Assembly (NCBI GenBank): GCA_964651785.1
Contig: CAZYWJ010000002.1
Span: 1 to 64,000, forward strand
DNA from: JAKVAV01 sp964651785
GTDB taxonomy: Bacteria > Bacteroidota > Bacteroidia > Flavobacteriales_D > Cryomorphaceae
Reading direction: 5' to 3'
DNA: 64,000 nt
Part shown: positions 24,181 to 32,971 of the stretch, piece by piece
How positions within the stretch are numbered: the first letter of the stretch is position 1
Layout of the letters: each line of letters opens with the position of its first letter
Program-made: the position numbers and the translations under genes
Notes under the pieces: generated by a model
Database searches by the model: none
Seen by the model: the letters and a program-made list of their open reading frames with translations, nothing else
What the model was told of the DNA's origin: nothing

Positions 24181-25907
24181 TTGCCGGCCCAGCCCTTAAC
24201 CTCATCCAACTGCAAAGCCGGAATATCCAGCTTATTCTTCTTTCTGAAGCCATTCAGCTTTTGATGCAATACGGTCGGTTTCTCTTCTACCAAATCTGAA
24301 ACTTTTTCGTAGCCTGCTTGCATAGCTACTTCTGCCCAATTTGCGGGAACTCCTGCTTTCACAAAATCTTCAACGGAGTCCGTTTTCTTAACCTGCTCCG
24401 GACGCATTTGCGGGAAGAAAAGCACCTCTTGAATGGATACATTGTCGGTCAATAGCATGACCAAACGATCTATTCCGATACCCAGTCCTGAAGTCGGGGG
24501 CATACCGTATTCCAAAGCTCTTAGAAAGTCATGATCGATGAACATCGCCTCGTCGTCTCCCTTTTTCGATAGACGAAGCTGCTCTTCAAATCGCTCGCGC
24601 TGGTCGATCGGATCATTCAACTCGGTATAGGCGTTGGCAATTTCTTTTCCGTTTATGATCAGCTCAAAACGCTCAGTGAGTTCAGGATTGTCGCGGTGCT
24701 TTTTGCACAATGGCGACATCTCTACGGGGTAATCAATGATGAAGGTGGGCTGAATCAAATTGCCCTCGCACTTCTCTCCGAAAATCTCATCGATCAGCTT
24801 TCCTTTACCCATCGAAGGATCGGTATCGACACCGATGTTGGCGCAAACTTCCCGCAGTTGAGATTCATTCATTCCGGTAATGTCAACTCCCGTGTATTCT
24901 TTAATCGCATCGATCATGGTCAACCTTCGGAAAGGTGCTTCGAATGAAATGGTCTTATCCCCCACCTTCAAATCGGTGCTCCCGTTCACTTCCAAAGCCA
25001 CCTTTTCCAAAGTCTTTTCGGTGAACTCCATCATCCACTTGTAGTCTTTGTAGGCTACATAGATTTCCATGATGGTGAATTCGGGATTATGGGTTCGATC
25101 CATACCCTCATTTCTAAAGTCTTTCGCAAACTCATAAACTCCTTCAAATCCACCTACGATCAACCTCTTAAGGTAGAGCTCATTGGCAATACGCAAGTAG
25201 AGCGGAATGTCCAGCGCATTGTGATGCGTTACGAAAGGACGCGCCGAAGCTCCTCCGGGAATGGCCTGCAAAATGGGTGTTTCCACTTCCAAATAACCTG
25301 CATCATTAAAAGCGCGACGCATGGTGTCCACCACCTTGGTTCTTTTGACGAAAGTCTCCCTAACCTTCGGATTGAGCGTCAAATCCACATACCGCTGACG
25401 GTAGCGCAATTCAGGATCGGTAAAGGCGTCGTAAACCTTACCGGTATCATCGGTTTTGGGAAATGGAAGTGGTTTGATCGATTTACTCAAAAGGGTAAAT
25501 TTCTTTACGTGTACCGAAATTTCTCCCACCTGCGTTTTGAAGACAAATCCCTCAATGGAAATATAGTCACCACGGTCAATGAGCTTCTTGAAAAGATCAT
25601 TGTACAGGGATTTGTCCTCGCCGGGACAGATTTCATCCCGATTGAAATACGCTTGAATCTTTCCCGATTGATCCTGAATTTCGGCAAAAGAGGCTTTACC
25701 CATTATACGCTTTCCCATCAGGCGGCCCGCCAGCTTAACCTCCTGCCACTTTTCACTTTCTTCTTCGTTAAAGTTGCTCTTAATTTCCTTCGCTGTGTGG
25801 GTAACTTCCACCTCTTCGGGCGGGTAGGGATTTATCCCCATTTTGCGAATTGCATCGAGCGATTGACGACGAATTATTTCCTGTTCACTGAGTTGCTGTG
25901 CGGCCAT
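24177..25907 (-). CDS. lysS: lysine--tRNA ligase, class II
   Basis: 576 aa from ATG 25907; a TTG at 25925 would add six residues. The N-terminal OB fold (VKLAGRLMGKRIMGKASFAE) is followed by the class II catalytic core: motif 2 in FRNEGMDRTHNPEFT and motif 3 in GLGIGIDRLVML, with FVTHHNALDIPLYLRIA before. It attaches lysine to tRNA-Lys in the cytoplasm. A C-terminal extension of about 75 residues past motif 3 is present, as in other Bacteroidota LysS. Confidence 0.95.
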   Translation of the reverse strand: MAAQQLSEQEIIRRQSLDAIRKMGINPYPPEEVEVTHTAKEIKSNFNEEESEKWQEVKLAGRLMGKRIMGKASFAEIQDQSGKIQAYFNRDEICPGEDKSLYNDLFKKLIDRGDYISIEGFVFKTQVGEISVHVKKFTLLSKSIKPLPFPKTDDTGKVYDAFTDPELRYRQRYVDLTLNPKVRETFVKRTKVVDTMRRAFNDAGYLEVETPILQAIPGGASARPFVTHHNALDIPLYLRIANELYLKRLIVGGFEGVYEFAKDFRNEGMDRTHNPEFTIMEIYVAYKDYKWMMEFTEKTLEKVALEVNGSTDLKVGDKTISFEAPFRRLTMIDAIKEYTGVDITGMNESQLREVCANIGVDTDPSMGKGKLIDEIFGEKCEGNLIQPTFIIDYPVEMSPLCKKHRDNPELTERFELIINGKEIANAYTELNDPIDQRERFEEQLRLSKKGDDEAMFIDHDFLRALEYGMPPTSGLGIGIDRLVMLLTDNVSIQEVLFFPQMRPEQVKKTDSVEDFVKAGVPANWAEVAMQAGYEKVSDLVEEKPTVLHQKLNGFRKKNKLDIPALQLDEVKGWAGN

Positions 25908-25922
25908 TTGAAAAAATTTGGG

Positions 25923-25930
25923 CAAAGATA
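25923..25930 (-). promoter_or_regulatory. -7 promoter box of lysS
   Basis: Minus-strand TATCTTTG matches TAnnTTTG exactly, 15 nt before the lysS start, implying a very short leader. No TTG at 19-nt spacing was found. Confidence 0.4.
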
Positions 25931-25935
25931 ATGAA

Positions 25936-25965
25936 TTGACTTACCGACGAACATTGGTATCTTCG
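25936..25965 (+). promoter_or_regulatory. promoter of the PGI/PMI gene
   Basis: TTG at 25936-25938, a 19-nt spacer and TATCTTCG at 25958-25965 (7 of 8 to TAnnTTTG). The start codon follows 36 nt later. The spacing equals that of the sigma-operon and acpP promoters. Confidence 0.55.
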
Positions 25966-26001
25966 TGGCTGCAAATAAATAAGGGTATCCAAGTAAGCAT
26001 C

Positions 26002-27012
26002 ATGACAAAGCAAGAAGCAATTCAGGAAATGGAGAGATTGATAGATGTCTTTCCTGACAATATGGTTGAGGCGATAGAAATTGGTAAGCAAGCTGCTGAA
26101 CGATTTAAAACGCGACCGGTCAAAAATGTTTTGATTTCGGGATTAGGCGGCTCGGGAATTGGTGGAAAATTTGCTTCTCAGCTCGTTTGGGATCAATGTA
26201 CGGTTCCCGTTCAAATTGTCAATGACTACCGCATACCGGCTTGGGTAGGTGAAGATACTTTGTTTGTGGCATGCAGCTACAGCGGAAATACGGAAGAAAC
26301 CTTGAGCACATTGGCGGAAGCCATGACAAAGGGAGCTTCTATCTCATGCGTAACTTCCGGCGGAAAGCTTGAATTATTGGCTCGAGAAAACGGCTTCAAT
26401 ATGATCAAGATTCCCGCGGGACAACCTCCGCGAACCAGCTTTGGCTACAATGCCATGCAGCAACTCTTCATCTTGTCTGCCTACGGATTGATTGAAAAAA
26501 ACTTTATCACCGATCTTTCGGCTGCTGCCAAATTATTGAAAAGTGAGGCCGGATTGATTAAAACAGAAGCGGCTGCCATAGCCAATAAGATTGGCAACCT
26601 TATTCCGATCGTTTATGCAGAAACGTATTTTGAAGCGGTAGCCATTCGTTTCCGCCAACAGATTAACGAAAACGCGAAAACCCTTTGTTGGCATCATGCC
26701 CTTCCGGAAATGAACCACAACGAGCTGGTCGCTTGGGCGGGCGGAAGCAAGGAATACGCCGCTTTAATTATCCGCACACCTGAAGATCATCCCGGGACGG
26801 CAAAACGAATGGAACTGAGCAAGGAGATCATTTCCCGCTACACGGACACCATCATCGAAATAAAGCCAAAAGGAGCATCTCGTATTGAAATGGTGTATTA
26901 CCTCATCCATCTGGTAGATTGGATATCTTACTACATGGCGGTAGAAAAAGACGTTGATCCGATAGAAATTGAAGTGATTGATTACTTCAAAGCCGAACTC
27001 GCAAAAAGTTGA
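26002..27012 (+). CDS. bifunctional phosphoglucose/phosphomannose isomerase
   Basis: 336 aa from ATG 26002 (the longer frame upstream runs through the promoter). SIS-domain landmarks: LISGLGGSGIGGKFASQ, the sugar-phosphate loop SYSGNTEETLS, PPRTSFGYNA, and HHALPEMNHNELV with the active-site Glu and His. It interconverts glucose 6-phosphate or mannose 6-phosphate with fructose 6-phosphate. Its stop overlaps the lipB start. Confidence 0.9.
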   Translation: MTKQEAIQEMERLIDVFPDNMVEAIEIGKQAAERFKTRPVKNVLISGLGGSGIGGKFASQLVWDQCTVPVQIVNDYRIPAWVGEDTLFVACSYSGNTEETLSTLAEAMTKGASISCVTSGGKLELLARENGFNMIKIPAGQPPRTSFGYNAMQQLFILSAYGLIEKNFITDLSAAAKLLKSEAGLIKTEAAAIANKIGNLIPIVYAETYFEAVAIRFRQQINENAKTLCWHHALPEMNHNELVAWAGGSKEYAALIIRTPEDHPGTAKRMELSKEIISRYTDTIIEIKPKGASRIEMVYYLIHLVDWISYYMAVEKDVDPIEIEVIDYFKAELAKS

Positions 27013-27722
27013 AAAACCCTCTTCCGAAAGTTCAGTTAATTGACCTCGGCCAGAAAGGCTATAAGGAAACTTGGGACTATCAGGAAGAGTTGTTTTCGGG
27101 AGTGGTACAGCGCAAAATCGAGTTGCGAAAAGCTGAACAAAAATTTCCGCTACCTGACAATTATCTGATCTTCGTTGAGCATCCCCATGTTTACACTTTG
27201 GGAAAAAGCGGCAAGATTGAAAATTTACTTTTGGGCCAAGAAGAGCTTGATCAAAAAGGAATTGAGTATTTCAAAATCAATCGTGGCGGCGACATCACCT
27301 ACCACGGCCCCGGACAAATCGTGGCCTATCCTATTCTGGATTTGGATCAGTTTTTCACCGATATTCACAAATACCTTCGCTACTTGGAAGAGGCAGTGAT
27401 TTTGACCTTGGCTGAATACGGAATAAAAGGCGACCGCTACGAAGGGCTTACGGGCGTTTGGCTTGATCCCCACATTCCTGAAAAGGCTCGAAAAATTTGT
27501 GCCTTGGGCGTTCGCTGCAGCAGATGGGTCACCATGCACGGTTTGGCCTTCAATGTGAATTCGCAGCTCGAGTATTTCGATAACATCATCCCCTGTGGAA
27601 TTGATGATAAGGCGGTGACCTCCATGGAAAAGGAATTGGGGCGCAAACTCGATTTCGGAGAAGTAAAGAAGAAGCTTCAAATCCATCTTTCCGAGCTGTT
27701 CGAATGGGAGCTTATTTTCTAA
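27009..27722 (+). CDS. lipB: octanoyl-[acyl carrier protein] transferase
   Basis: 237 aa. LipB motifs: VEHPHVYTLGKSG, INRGGDITYHGPGQIVAYPI, the lysine region ARKICALGVRCSRWVTMHG and the catalytic cysteine in IIPCGIDDKAVTSM. It transfers octanoate from acyl carrier protein to lipoyl domains. The start is a TTG overlapping the stop of the isomerase gene; no ATG is available in frame before the conserved region. Confidence 0.93.
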   Translation: MKNPLPKVQLIDLGQKGYKETWDYQEELFSGVVQRKIELRKAEQKFPLPDNYLIFVEHPHVYTLGKSGKIENLLLGQEELDQKGIEYFKINRGGDITYHGPGQIVAYPILDLDQFFTDIHKYLRYLEEAVILTLAEYGIKGDRYEGLTGVWLDPHIPEKARKICALGVRCSRWVTMHGLAFNVNSQLEYFDNIIPCGIDDKAVTSMEKELGRKLDFGEVKKKLQIHLSELFEWELIF

Positions 27723-27743
27723 TTTTGCCGCAAACTGCAATTT

Positions 27744-28151
27744 GTGATTAAAGACATTGATGACCCCAAAGTCGAAGACATCGCTCTGGCCGCAGTGCCC
27801 GAGACCAATTCTGAATCAGGGGAAGACGAGTGGTACGTTTACTTAATCAACATGAAAGACATCGAGATAACGAATGTCTTGGTGGCATCCAGAGGTTATG
27901 GCCAAGTGGACAAAGAGAAAGTAGAAACTTCTCAATTGCGCCATTTCGTTGAAACCATTCCGCCGCAAAGCTACGTGAAGATTGAGCCGATAATGGATAA
28001 CCTGTTCCCTTTGAACAACCAATATTGGGTGAGTTTTTACATCGATCGAAAAATCTTCGACAAAAAATATGTCTTTTTGGCCGAGACCATCAAGAGAGAG
28101 AATGTAACGGAGGTCCCCTTGATGGGAAAGAAAGGAGTTCTGCTGAAATGA
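27744..28151 (+). CDS. conserved hypothetical protein upstream of cvpA
   Basis: 135 aa from GTG 27744. No signal peptide or membrane segment. It contains WYVYLINMKDIEITNVLVAS, a central FVETIPPQSYVKIEPIMDNL and NNQYWVSFYIDRKIFDKKYVF. It resembles a Bacteroidota family of unknown function that I have seen mislabelled as a phenylalanyl-tRNA synthetase fragment; there is no synthetase motif here. Its stop overlaps the cvpA start by 4 nt, so the two genes are coupled. Confidence 0.7.
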   Translation: MIKDIDDPKVEDIALAAVPETNSESGEDEWYVYLINMKDIEITNVLVASRGYGQVDKEKVETSQLRHFVETIPPQSYVKIEPIMDNLFPLNNQYWVSFYIDRKIFDKKYVFLAETIKRENVTEVPLMGKKGVLLK

Positions 28152-28687
28152 TTCTCGATATTTGCATTCTCATCCCCGTTTTATGGGGAATGTTCAAAGG
28201 ATTCAAGCGCGGGCTGATCATCGAGCTCTGCACCTTGATGGCATTGATTTTAGGTGTTTACGGAGCCGCCACTTTTGGTGAAATGGGCGGAGAGTACCTC
28301 CGCGACAATTTCAACACGGATGCCAGAGTGAGCAGCGTTTTGGGATTCGCTTTGCTCTTTATACTAATCGTGGTTTTGGTCTTCATTTTCGGAAAAATCC
28401 TCGAAGGCTTAATCAAACTCGTGGCGCTAGGATTGGTAAACAAGCTGTTCGGAATGCTCTTTGGCGGCTTCAAATTCTTGCTGATCGTAAGCGGAATCCT
28501 TTATTTGATCAATGGATTTCCTTTGACGGATGACCTGATTCCCGTCAAAGAAAAAGCCGACTCATATCTTTATGAGCCGGCTTCAGAATTGCTTCCCGCA
28601 ATCTATCCTACCCTGGCTGAGAAGGATTGGCGGGAAAAATTGGAAAATACACTGGAAGATTTCCGAGAGGGAATTGAATTCAATTAA
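28148..28687 (+). CDS. CvpA family inner-membrane protein
   Basis: 179 aa from ATG 28148. Four membrane segments in the CvpA layout: MILDICILIPVLWGMFKGFK opens the protein, then LIIELCTLMALILGVYGA, LLFILIVVLVFIFGKIL and GGFKFLLIVSGILYLI. CvpA proteins act at the inner membrane in envelope stress or peptidoglycan-related processes. The stop shares a TTAA palindrome with the convergent pgk stop. An internal 13-bp inverted repeat (28554-28583) lies in the coding sequence. Confidence 0.85.
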   Translation: MILDICILIPVLWGMFKGFKRGLIIELCTLMALILGVYGAATFGEMGGEYLRDNFNTDARVSSVLGFALLFILIVVLVFIFGKILEGLIKLVALGLVNKLFGMLFGGFKFLLIVSGILYLINGFPLTDDLIPVKEKADSYLYEPASELLPAIYPTLAEKDWREKLENTLEDFREGIEFN

Positions 28688-29874
28688 TCCTTAATAGCCG
28701 CGATTCCCGGTAGTGTCTTGCCCTCTAGATACTCAAGCATCGCTCCTCCGCCAGTGCTCACATAACTTACCTGATCGCTCAGGCCGAATTTGTTAATCGC
28801 TGCGACCGAGTCGCCACCTCCTACTAAAGTGAAAGCTCCGTCTTTCGTGGTAGCTGCTAATGATTTGGCCACTTCGATGGTGCCTTTGGCAAAGTTCTCC
28901 ATTTCAAAAACGCCCATCGGTCCGTTCCAAAGTACCACCTTTGCCGCCCTGATCAGTTTATCAAAATTCTCAATCGTTTTCGGACCAATGTCCAAGCCCA
29001 TCCAGCCATCGGGAATTTGAGTGGTGGCGCATACATCGGTACTTGCGTCGTTTCGAAATTCATCAGCTATTACGGTATCTTCAGGAATATGGAGCGTAAC
29101 GTTTTTCTCCTTCGCCTTTGAGATCAGATTCTTGGCCGTGTCCAAAAACTCTTCTTCGTAAAGCGAGTCTCCGATGCTTCCTCCTTTGGCTTTCGCCAAT
29201 GTGTAAGCCATCCCGCCTCCGATGATAATGTCGTTCACCTTATCCAAAAGATTTTCGACTACGGTGATTTTAGTGCTGATTTTGGCCCCGCCGATTATTG
29301 CCAATACAGGTTTCCTTTCGCTGTAAAGCGCACGGTCCATACTTTCAATTTCCTGCTGCAGCAGAAGTCCGAACATCTTGTCAGTTGGAAAAAACTTTGC
29401 AATGGAGGTAGTCGAAGCATGGGCGCGGTGAGCGGTACCAAATGCATCGTTTACGTAGCAATCGCCGTGCTCGGCCAATTGTCCCGCAAAGAATTCATCC
29501 CCTTCCGTTTCTTCCTTGTGGAATCGCAAATTTTCCAAAAGGAGAACCTGACCAGACTTGAGTTGCGAGGATTGGTCTTTGGCCTCATCGCCGATGCAGT
29601 CATTGGCAAACTCCACTTTCTTTCCCAACTTATCTTCGAGAGTTTTGAGAATGTGCTTCAGCGAAAACTTCTCATCCGGCTCGCCCTTGGGCCTGCCGAG
29701 GTGAGACATCAGCACCACGCTTCCACCACCTTCCAGCACTTTCTTGATGGTCGGAAGGGCTGCCTCAATTCTCGTGGCATCGGTTACTTCCATTTTATCG
29801 TTCAAGGGCACGTTGAAGTCCACACGAATTAAGGCTCTTTTATCTTTAAAATCGTAGTTGTCTATTTGAATCAT
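28684..29874 (-). CDS. pgk: phosphoglycerate kinase
   Basis: 396 aa. The substrate-binding start ALIRVDFNVPLNDKMEVTDA, VLMSHLGRPKG, VYVNDAFGTAHRAHAS-like sequence and the ATP-site GPMGVFEMENF and GGGDSVAAINKFG are all present. It transfers phosphate between 1,3-bisphosphoglycerate and ADP in glycolysis. Complete, with normal length. Confidence 0.95.
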   Translation of the reverse strand: MIQIDNYDFKDKRALIRVDFNVPLNDKMEVTDATRIEAALPTIKKVLEGGGSVVLMSHLGRPKGEPDEKFSLKHILKTLEDKLGKKVEFANDCIGDEAKDQSSQLKSGQVLLLENLRFHKEETEGDEFFAGQLAEHGDCYVNDAFGTAHRAHASTTSIAKFFPTDKMFGLLLQQEIESMDRALYSERKPVLAIIGGAKISTKITVVENLLDKVNDIIIGGGMAYTLAKAKGGSIGDSLYEEEFLDTAKNLISKAKEKNVTLHIPEDTVIADEFRNDASTDVCATTQIPDGWMGLDIGPKTIENFDKLIRAAKVVLWNGPMGVFEMENFAKGTIEVAKSLAATTKDGAFTLVGGGDSVAAINKFGLSDQVSYVSTGGGAMLEYLEGKTLPGIAAIKD

Positions 29875-29891
29875 TTGATTTGGCTTTGCCG

Positions 29892-29899
29892 CAAAATTA
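29892..29899 (-). promoter_or_regulatory. -7 promoter box of pgk
   Basis: Minus-strand TAATTTTG matches TAnnTTTG exactly and lies 17 nt before the pgk start. No TTG at the usual distance was seen. Confidence 0.4.
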
Positions 29900-29944
29900 A
29901 GAATCTTCGCTCCCCGATGAGATAAATAGCGGAACGAATATTTC

Positions 29945-29952
29945 TACCTTTG
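29945..29952 (+). promoter_or_regulatory. -7 promoter box of holB
   Basis: TACCTTTG matches TAnnTTTG exactly, 19 nt before the GTG start of holB. The -33 element was not recognised. Confidence 0.4.
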
Positions 29953-29971
29953 ATCCCCTTAAAAAACATCA

Positions 29972-31108
29972 GTGTATTTTAAAGAAATCGTCGGACACAG
30001 CGAGCTGAAAGGTGCTTTGACAAGAATGGTCAAAGACGACCACGTAAGCCATGCGTTGATGTTTGCCGGAAAAGAAGGAAGCGGAAATTTGGCATTAGCC
30101 ATTGCTTTCGCCTCTTTTCTGCTTTGCAAGAACAGAGGAGCGGAAGAGCGCTGCGGCGTATGCCCTGACTGCAAACAGTTGGATCAACTGGGTCATCCGG
30201 ACCTCCATTTTTCCTTTCCTTTTGTAAAAAAAGAGAGCGTCAAAACGTCGGATAGTTTTCAGCGGGATTTTAAGAATCAGTTGAGACTGAATCCCTACAT
30301 TTCCCTGAAAGATTGGGAAATAGAGATGGCGGGAGAGAATAAGCAATCGATCATTACGGTAGATGAAAGTTCTGAGATCGTCAAAAAGCTTTCGCTGAAA
30401 TCGTTCGCGGGCGGGTATAAAATCATGATCATCTGGCGACCTGAAAAACTCAATCAGGCTGCCGAAAACAAGTTGCTCAAAACCTTGGAAGAACCCAATC
30501 CGAGAACGGTGATTATTTTGGTGCCAACCCAAGCAGAAGAATTGTTGCCTACAATTATTTCGCGGGTTCAAATGGTCAAGTGTCGACCATTAACCAATGC
30601 GGAAATCCAAGAGGGCTTGATCAAGCAAAACACAACACCTGAAGTAGCTGCGATGGCGGCGCGCATGGCAGAAGGAGACTACAATCTGGCGATGAAGACG
30701 GCCAAAGATCCTGAAGCTGAAAATGCTTATTTTGCCTTGTTCAGAGATTGGATGAGAACCTGCGTAGCCCCGCATAAAAACGACGTGGTTGAGGTTACCG
30801 AAAAGATCTCTGCTTTGAGTCGAGATCAACAAGGTTATTTTTTAGACTACTGTCTCAACTTTTTGCACGAAGCCGTGATGTTTGCCTATTTGGGAAAAGA
30901 CAAAGCGCGATATACGGGAGCGGCTGCCGAATTCGCAGAAAAGTTTGCCCCGTACATGGCTGATAAAGACTTAGGCGCTTTTCACGATACGTTAAGCAAG
31001 GGGCATCGATTGGTAGAACGCAATGTCAATCCTCGCTTGCTCTATATGAAACTCAGCGCCGAAATGATTCGCATTTTCATGGGCAGAAGGCCGGAACCGA
31101 TTTCTTAA
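29972..31108 (+). CDS. holB: DNA polymerase III subunit delta'
   Basis: 378 aa from GTG 29972. AAA+ clamp-loader features: IVGHSELKGALTRMVKDDHV, HALMFAGKEGSGNLALA at the P-loop position, the zinc module CGVCPDCKQLDQLGHPDLHF, and the sensor region AAENKLLKTLEEPNPRTVII. The P-loop is degenerate (GKEGSGN), as in other delta' subunits that do not hydrolyse ATP. It is part of the replicative clamp loader and is followed 25 nt later by ricT. Confidence 0.85.
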   Translation: MYFKEIVGHSELKGALTRMVKDDHVSHALMFAGKEGSGNLALAIAFASFLLCKNRGAEERCGVCPDCKQLDQLGHPDLHFSFPFVKKESVKTSDSFQRDFKNQLRLNPYISLKDWEIEMAGENKQSIITVDESSEIVKKLSLKSFAGGYKIMIIWRPEKLNQAAENKLLKTLEEPNPRTVIILVPTQAEELLPTIISRVQMVKCRPLTNAEIQEGLIKQNTTPEVAAMAARMAEGDYNLAMKTAKDPEAENAYFALFRDWMRTCVAPHKNDVVEVTEKISALSRDQQGYFLDYCLNFLHEAVMFAYLGKDKARYTGAAAEFAEKFAPYMADKDLGAFHDTLSKGHRLVERNVNPRLLYMKLSAEMIRIFMGRRPEPIS

Positions 31109-31133
31109 CTTTACACCAAAGAAAAGCACGCCA

Positions 31134-32435
31134 ATGGGATGTGAGAGTTGTACGAAAGGAAGTAACGGAACGCCTGCAGGGTGCAGAAACAATGGTACTT
31201 GCTCCACCGGCGGGTGTAGCAAATTGGCCGTTTATGACTGGCTGAGCAATATGGAGCTTCCGGGCAATGTGAAACGCTTTGCCTATGTAGAGATAAGATT
31301 TAAAAACAGCCGAAAAGATTTTTACGAAAATACCTCATCACTCAGCCTCAATCCGGGCGATTGTGTTGTAGTAGAGGGTAGCCCCGGATTTGATTTGGGT
31401 GTGGTTTCTGCCGAAGGAGAGCTGGCTCGTCTTCAAATGGATAAGAAGAAGCTCAGTAAAAACACACGCGACATCAAGCGTATATTGCGAAAAGCTACCA
31501 CCGAAGACCTGACTCTTTGGCGTGAAGCTCGTGCTTTAGAAGAAGAAGCCATGTTCAAAGCCAGAGGCATTTCTTCTTCGCTCGGCTTGGAGATGAAAAT
31601 ATCCGACGTGGAGTATCAGGGAGATAAAACGAAGGCTACATTTTACTATACAGCCGATGGCAGAGTAGACTTTCGGGAGTTGATCCGAAAATTTGCCGAT
31701 ACTTTTCGGGTACGGATTGAAATGAAGCAAATTGGCGCGCGCCAAGAAGCCGGTCGCTTAGGCGGAATAGGTTCTTGCGGACGAGAGTTGTGCTGCAGCA
31801 CTTGGCTTACCGATTTTCGATCGGTTTCCACCAGCGCGGCTCGTTATCAGCAGCTTTCGCTGAATACACAGAAGCTCGCGGGCCAGTGCGGAAAATTGAA
31901 ATGCTGCCTCAATTACGAGCTCGACTCCTACCTCGACGCTTTAAAAGATTTGCCGAAGAGCAATATAAAATTGCGCACCAAAAAAGGAATGGCCTTCCAC
32001 ATTAAGACCGATATATTCAAAGGGATTATGTGGTATGTCTATGAAGAAGGTTCGAGTGGCCCGATCCCTCTCGCTGCGGAACGCGTGAAGGAAATTATAG
32101 CGATGAACGAATCCAAAAAGTTTCCGGAAGACCTCAAAGATTTCTCAGAAGTAGAAGCACCCCAAGAAGAGACATATTCAAATGTGGTGGGGCAGGATAG
32201 CTTGACCCGTTTTGATCGGCAACCCTCGAAGCGGAAGAAGAAGAGAAAACCTCGAGGAAAAGGACCCAAACCTGCTCAGGCCAAAAGCAGCGGCGGAGGT
32301 GGAAAACCTCAAAGCGGAAATAAGAGCCGATCGGGAAATAAGAGTCAAGGCGGAAACAAACCAAAAGCCTCAGGTAATCCTAAATCAGGAAAGCGGCGCT
32401 CATCGGGAAAGAGAAGCAACTCCAATAAAAAGTAA
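31134..32435 (+). CDS. ricT: PSP1/RicT-family iron-sulfur complex subunit
   Basis: 433 aa. The Cys-rich start MGCESCTKGSNGTPAGCRNN and the later GSCGRELCCSTWL and QCGKLKCCLNYE supply the cysteines that in RicT (YaaT) bind iron-sulfur clusters. The PSP1 C-terminal domain lies at about 100-300. The last about 70 residues are a Gly/Lys/Ser/Asn-rich basic tail with repeated GNKS units. RicT in Bacillus works with RicA and RicF on RNA turnover; no such partners are visible here. The gene lies between holB and gldH and overlaps gldH by 1 nt. Confidence 0.88.
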   Translation: MGCESCTKGSNGTPAGCRNNGTCSTGGCSKLAVYDWLSNMELPGNVKRFAYVEIRFKNSRKDFYENTSSLSLNPGDCVVVEGSPGFDLGVVSAEGELARLQMDKKKLSKNTRDIKRILRKATTEDLTLWREARALEEEAMFKARGISSSLGLEMKISDVEYQGDKTKATFYYTADGRVDFRELIRKFADTFRVRIEMKQIGARQEAGRLGGIGSCGRELCCSTWLTDFRSVSTSAARYQQLSLNTQKLAGQCGKLKCCLNYELDSYLDALKDLPKSNIKLRTKKGMAFHIKTDIFKGIMWYVYEEGSSGPIPLAAERVKEIIAMNESKKFPEDLKDFSEVEAPQEETYSNVVGQDSLTRFDRQPSKRKKKRKPRGKGPKPAQAKSSGGGGKPQSGNKSRSGNKSQGGNKPKASGNPKSGKRRSSGKRSNSNKK

Positions 32436-32917
32436 TGCAGCGATTTCTCTTTTGGTTAGTTGTGATTTCAGCACTTACGGCCTGCACGGACGAGAATCGC
32501 GTATTTGAAGAAAACGTAGAAATTCCGAACGAAAAGTGGACCGTGGCCGAGAAAGCCATTTTAGAAGCAGAAATTACCGATACGGTTTCAAGTCATAATT
32601 TCTTGATTAACGTGCGGAATACCGAGCGCTACCCCTACCGAAATCTTTACGTTTTTGTAAAAACGATTTTCCCTAACGGTAAATCTTCAAAGGATACCGT
32701 AGGCATTGTTCTAGCCGATCCCACCGGCAGATGGCTGGGTAGTGGTGGCGGCTACCTGAACAGCAGCAGCCATTTGTCCAACACCATCATGTATCAATAC
32801 AATCGGAGGTTTCCGCTCTCGGGAATGTATCGATTTGAAATCGAGCAAGCCATGCGAACTGACACACTGGTGGGAATAAAAAACATTGGCTTGCGCATAG
32901 AGAAGACCAACAAATAA
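32435..32917 (+). CDS. gldH: gliding motility lipoprotein GldH
   Basis: 160 aa. Lipoprotein signal with the lipobox ALTAC (Cys about 17), then the GldH pattern NFLINVRNTERYPYRNLYVF and GRWLGSGGGYLNSSSH ending in GIKNIGLRIEK. GldH is an outer-membrane lipoprotein needed for gliding in Flavobacterium johnsoniae. The order ricT-gldH-PBP1A is the one I recall from other Flavobacteriales. Confidence 0.9.
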   Translation: MQRFLFWLVVISALTACTDENRVFEENVEIPNEKWTVAEKAILEAEITDTVSSHNFLINVRNTERYPYRNLYVFVKTIFPNGKSSKDTVGIVLADPTGRWLGSGGGYLNSSSHLSNTIMYQYNRRFPLSGMYRFEIEQAMRTDTLVGIKNIGLRIEKTNK

Positions 32918-32971
32918 GATCTTCGAGCAAGGTATTTTGGTCAATTACGTTTTAATTCGAAATATTTTCAG

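Noticed and set aside
25089..25931. 280-codon open frame antisense to lysS
   Set aside because: It lies opposite a complete, well-conserved lysS and has no family pattern; long antisense frames are expected opposite biased codon use.
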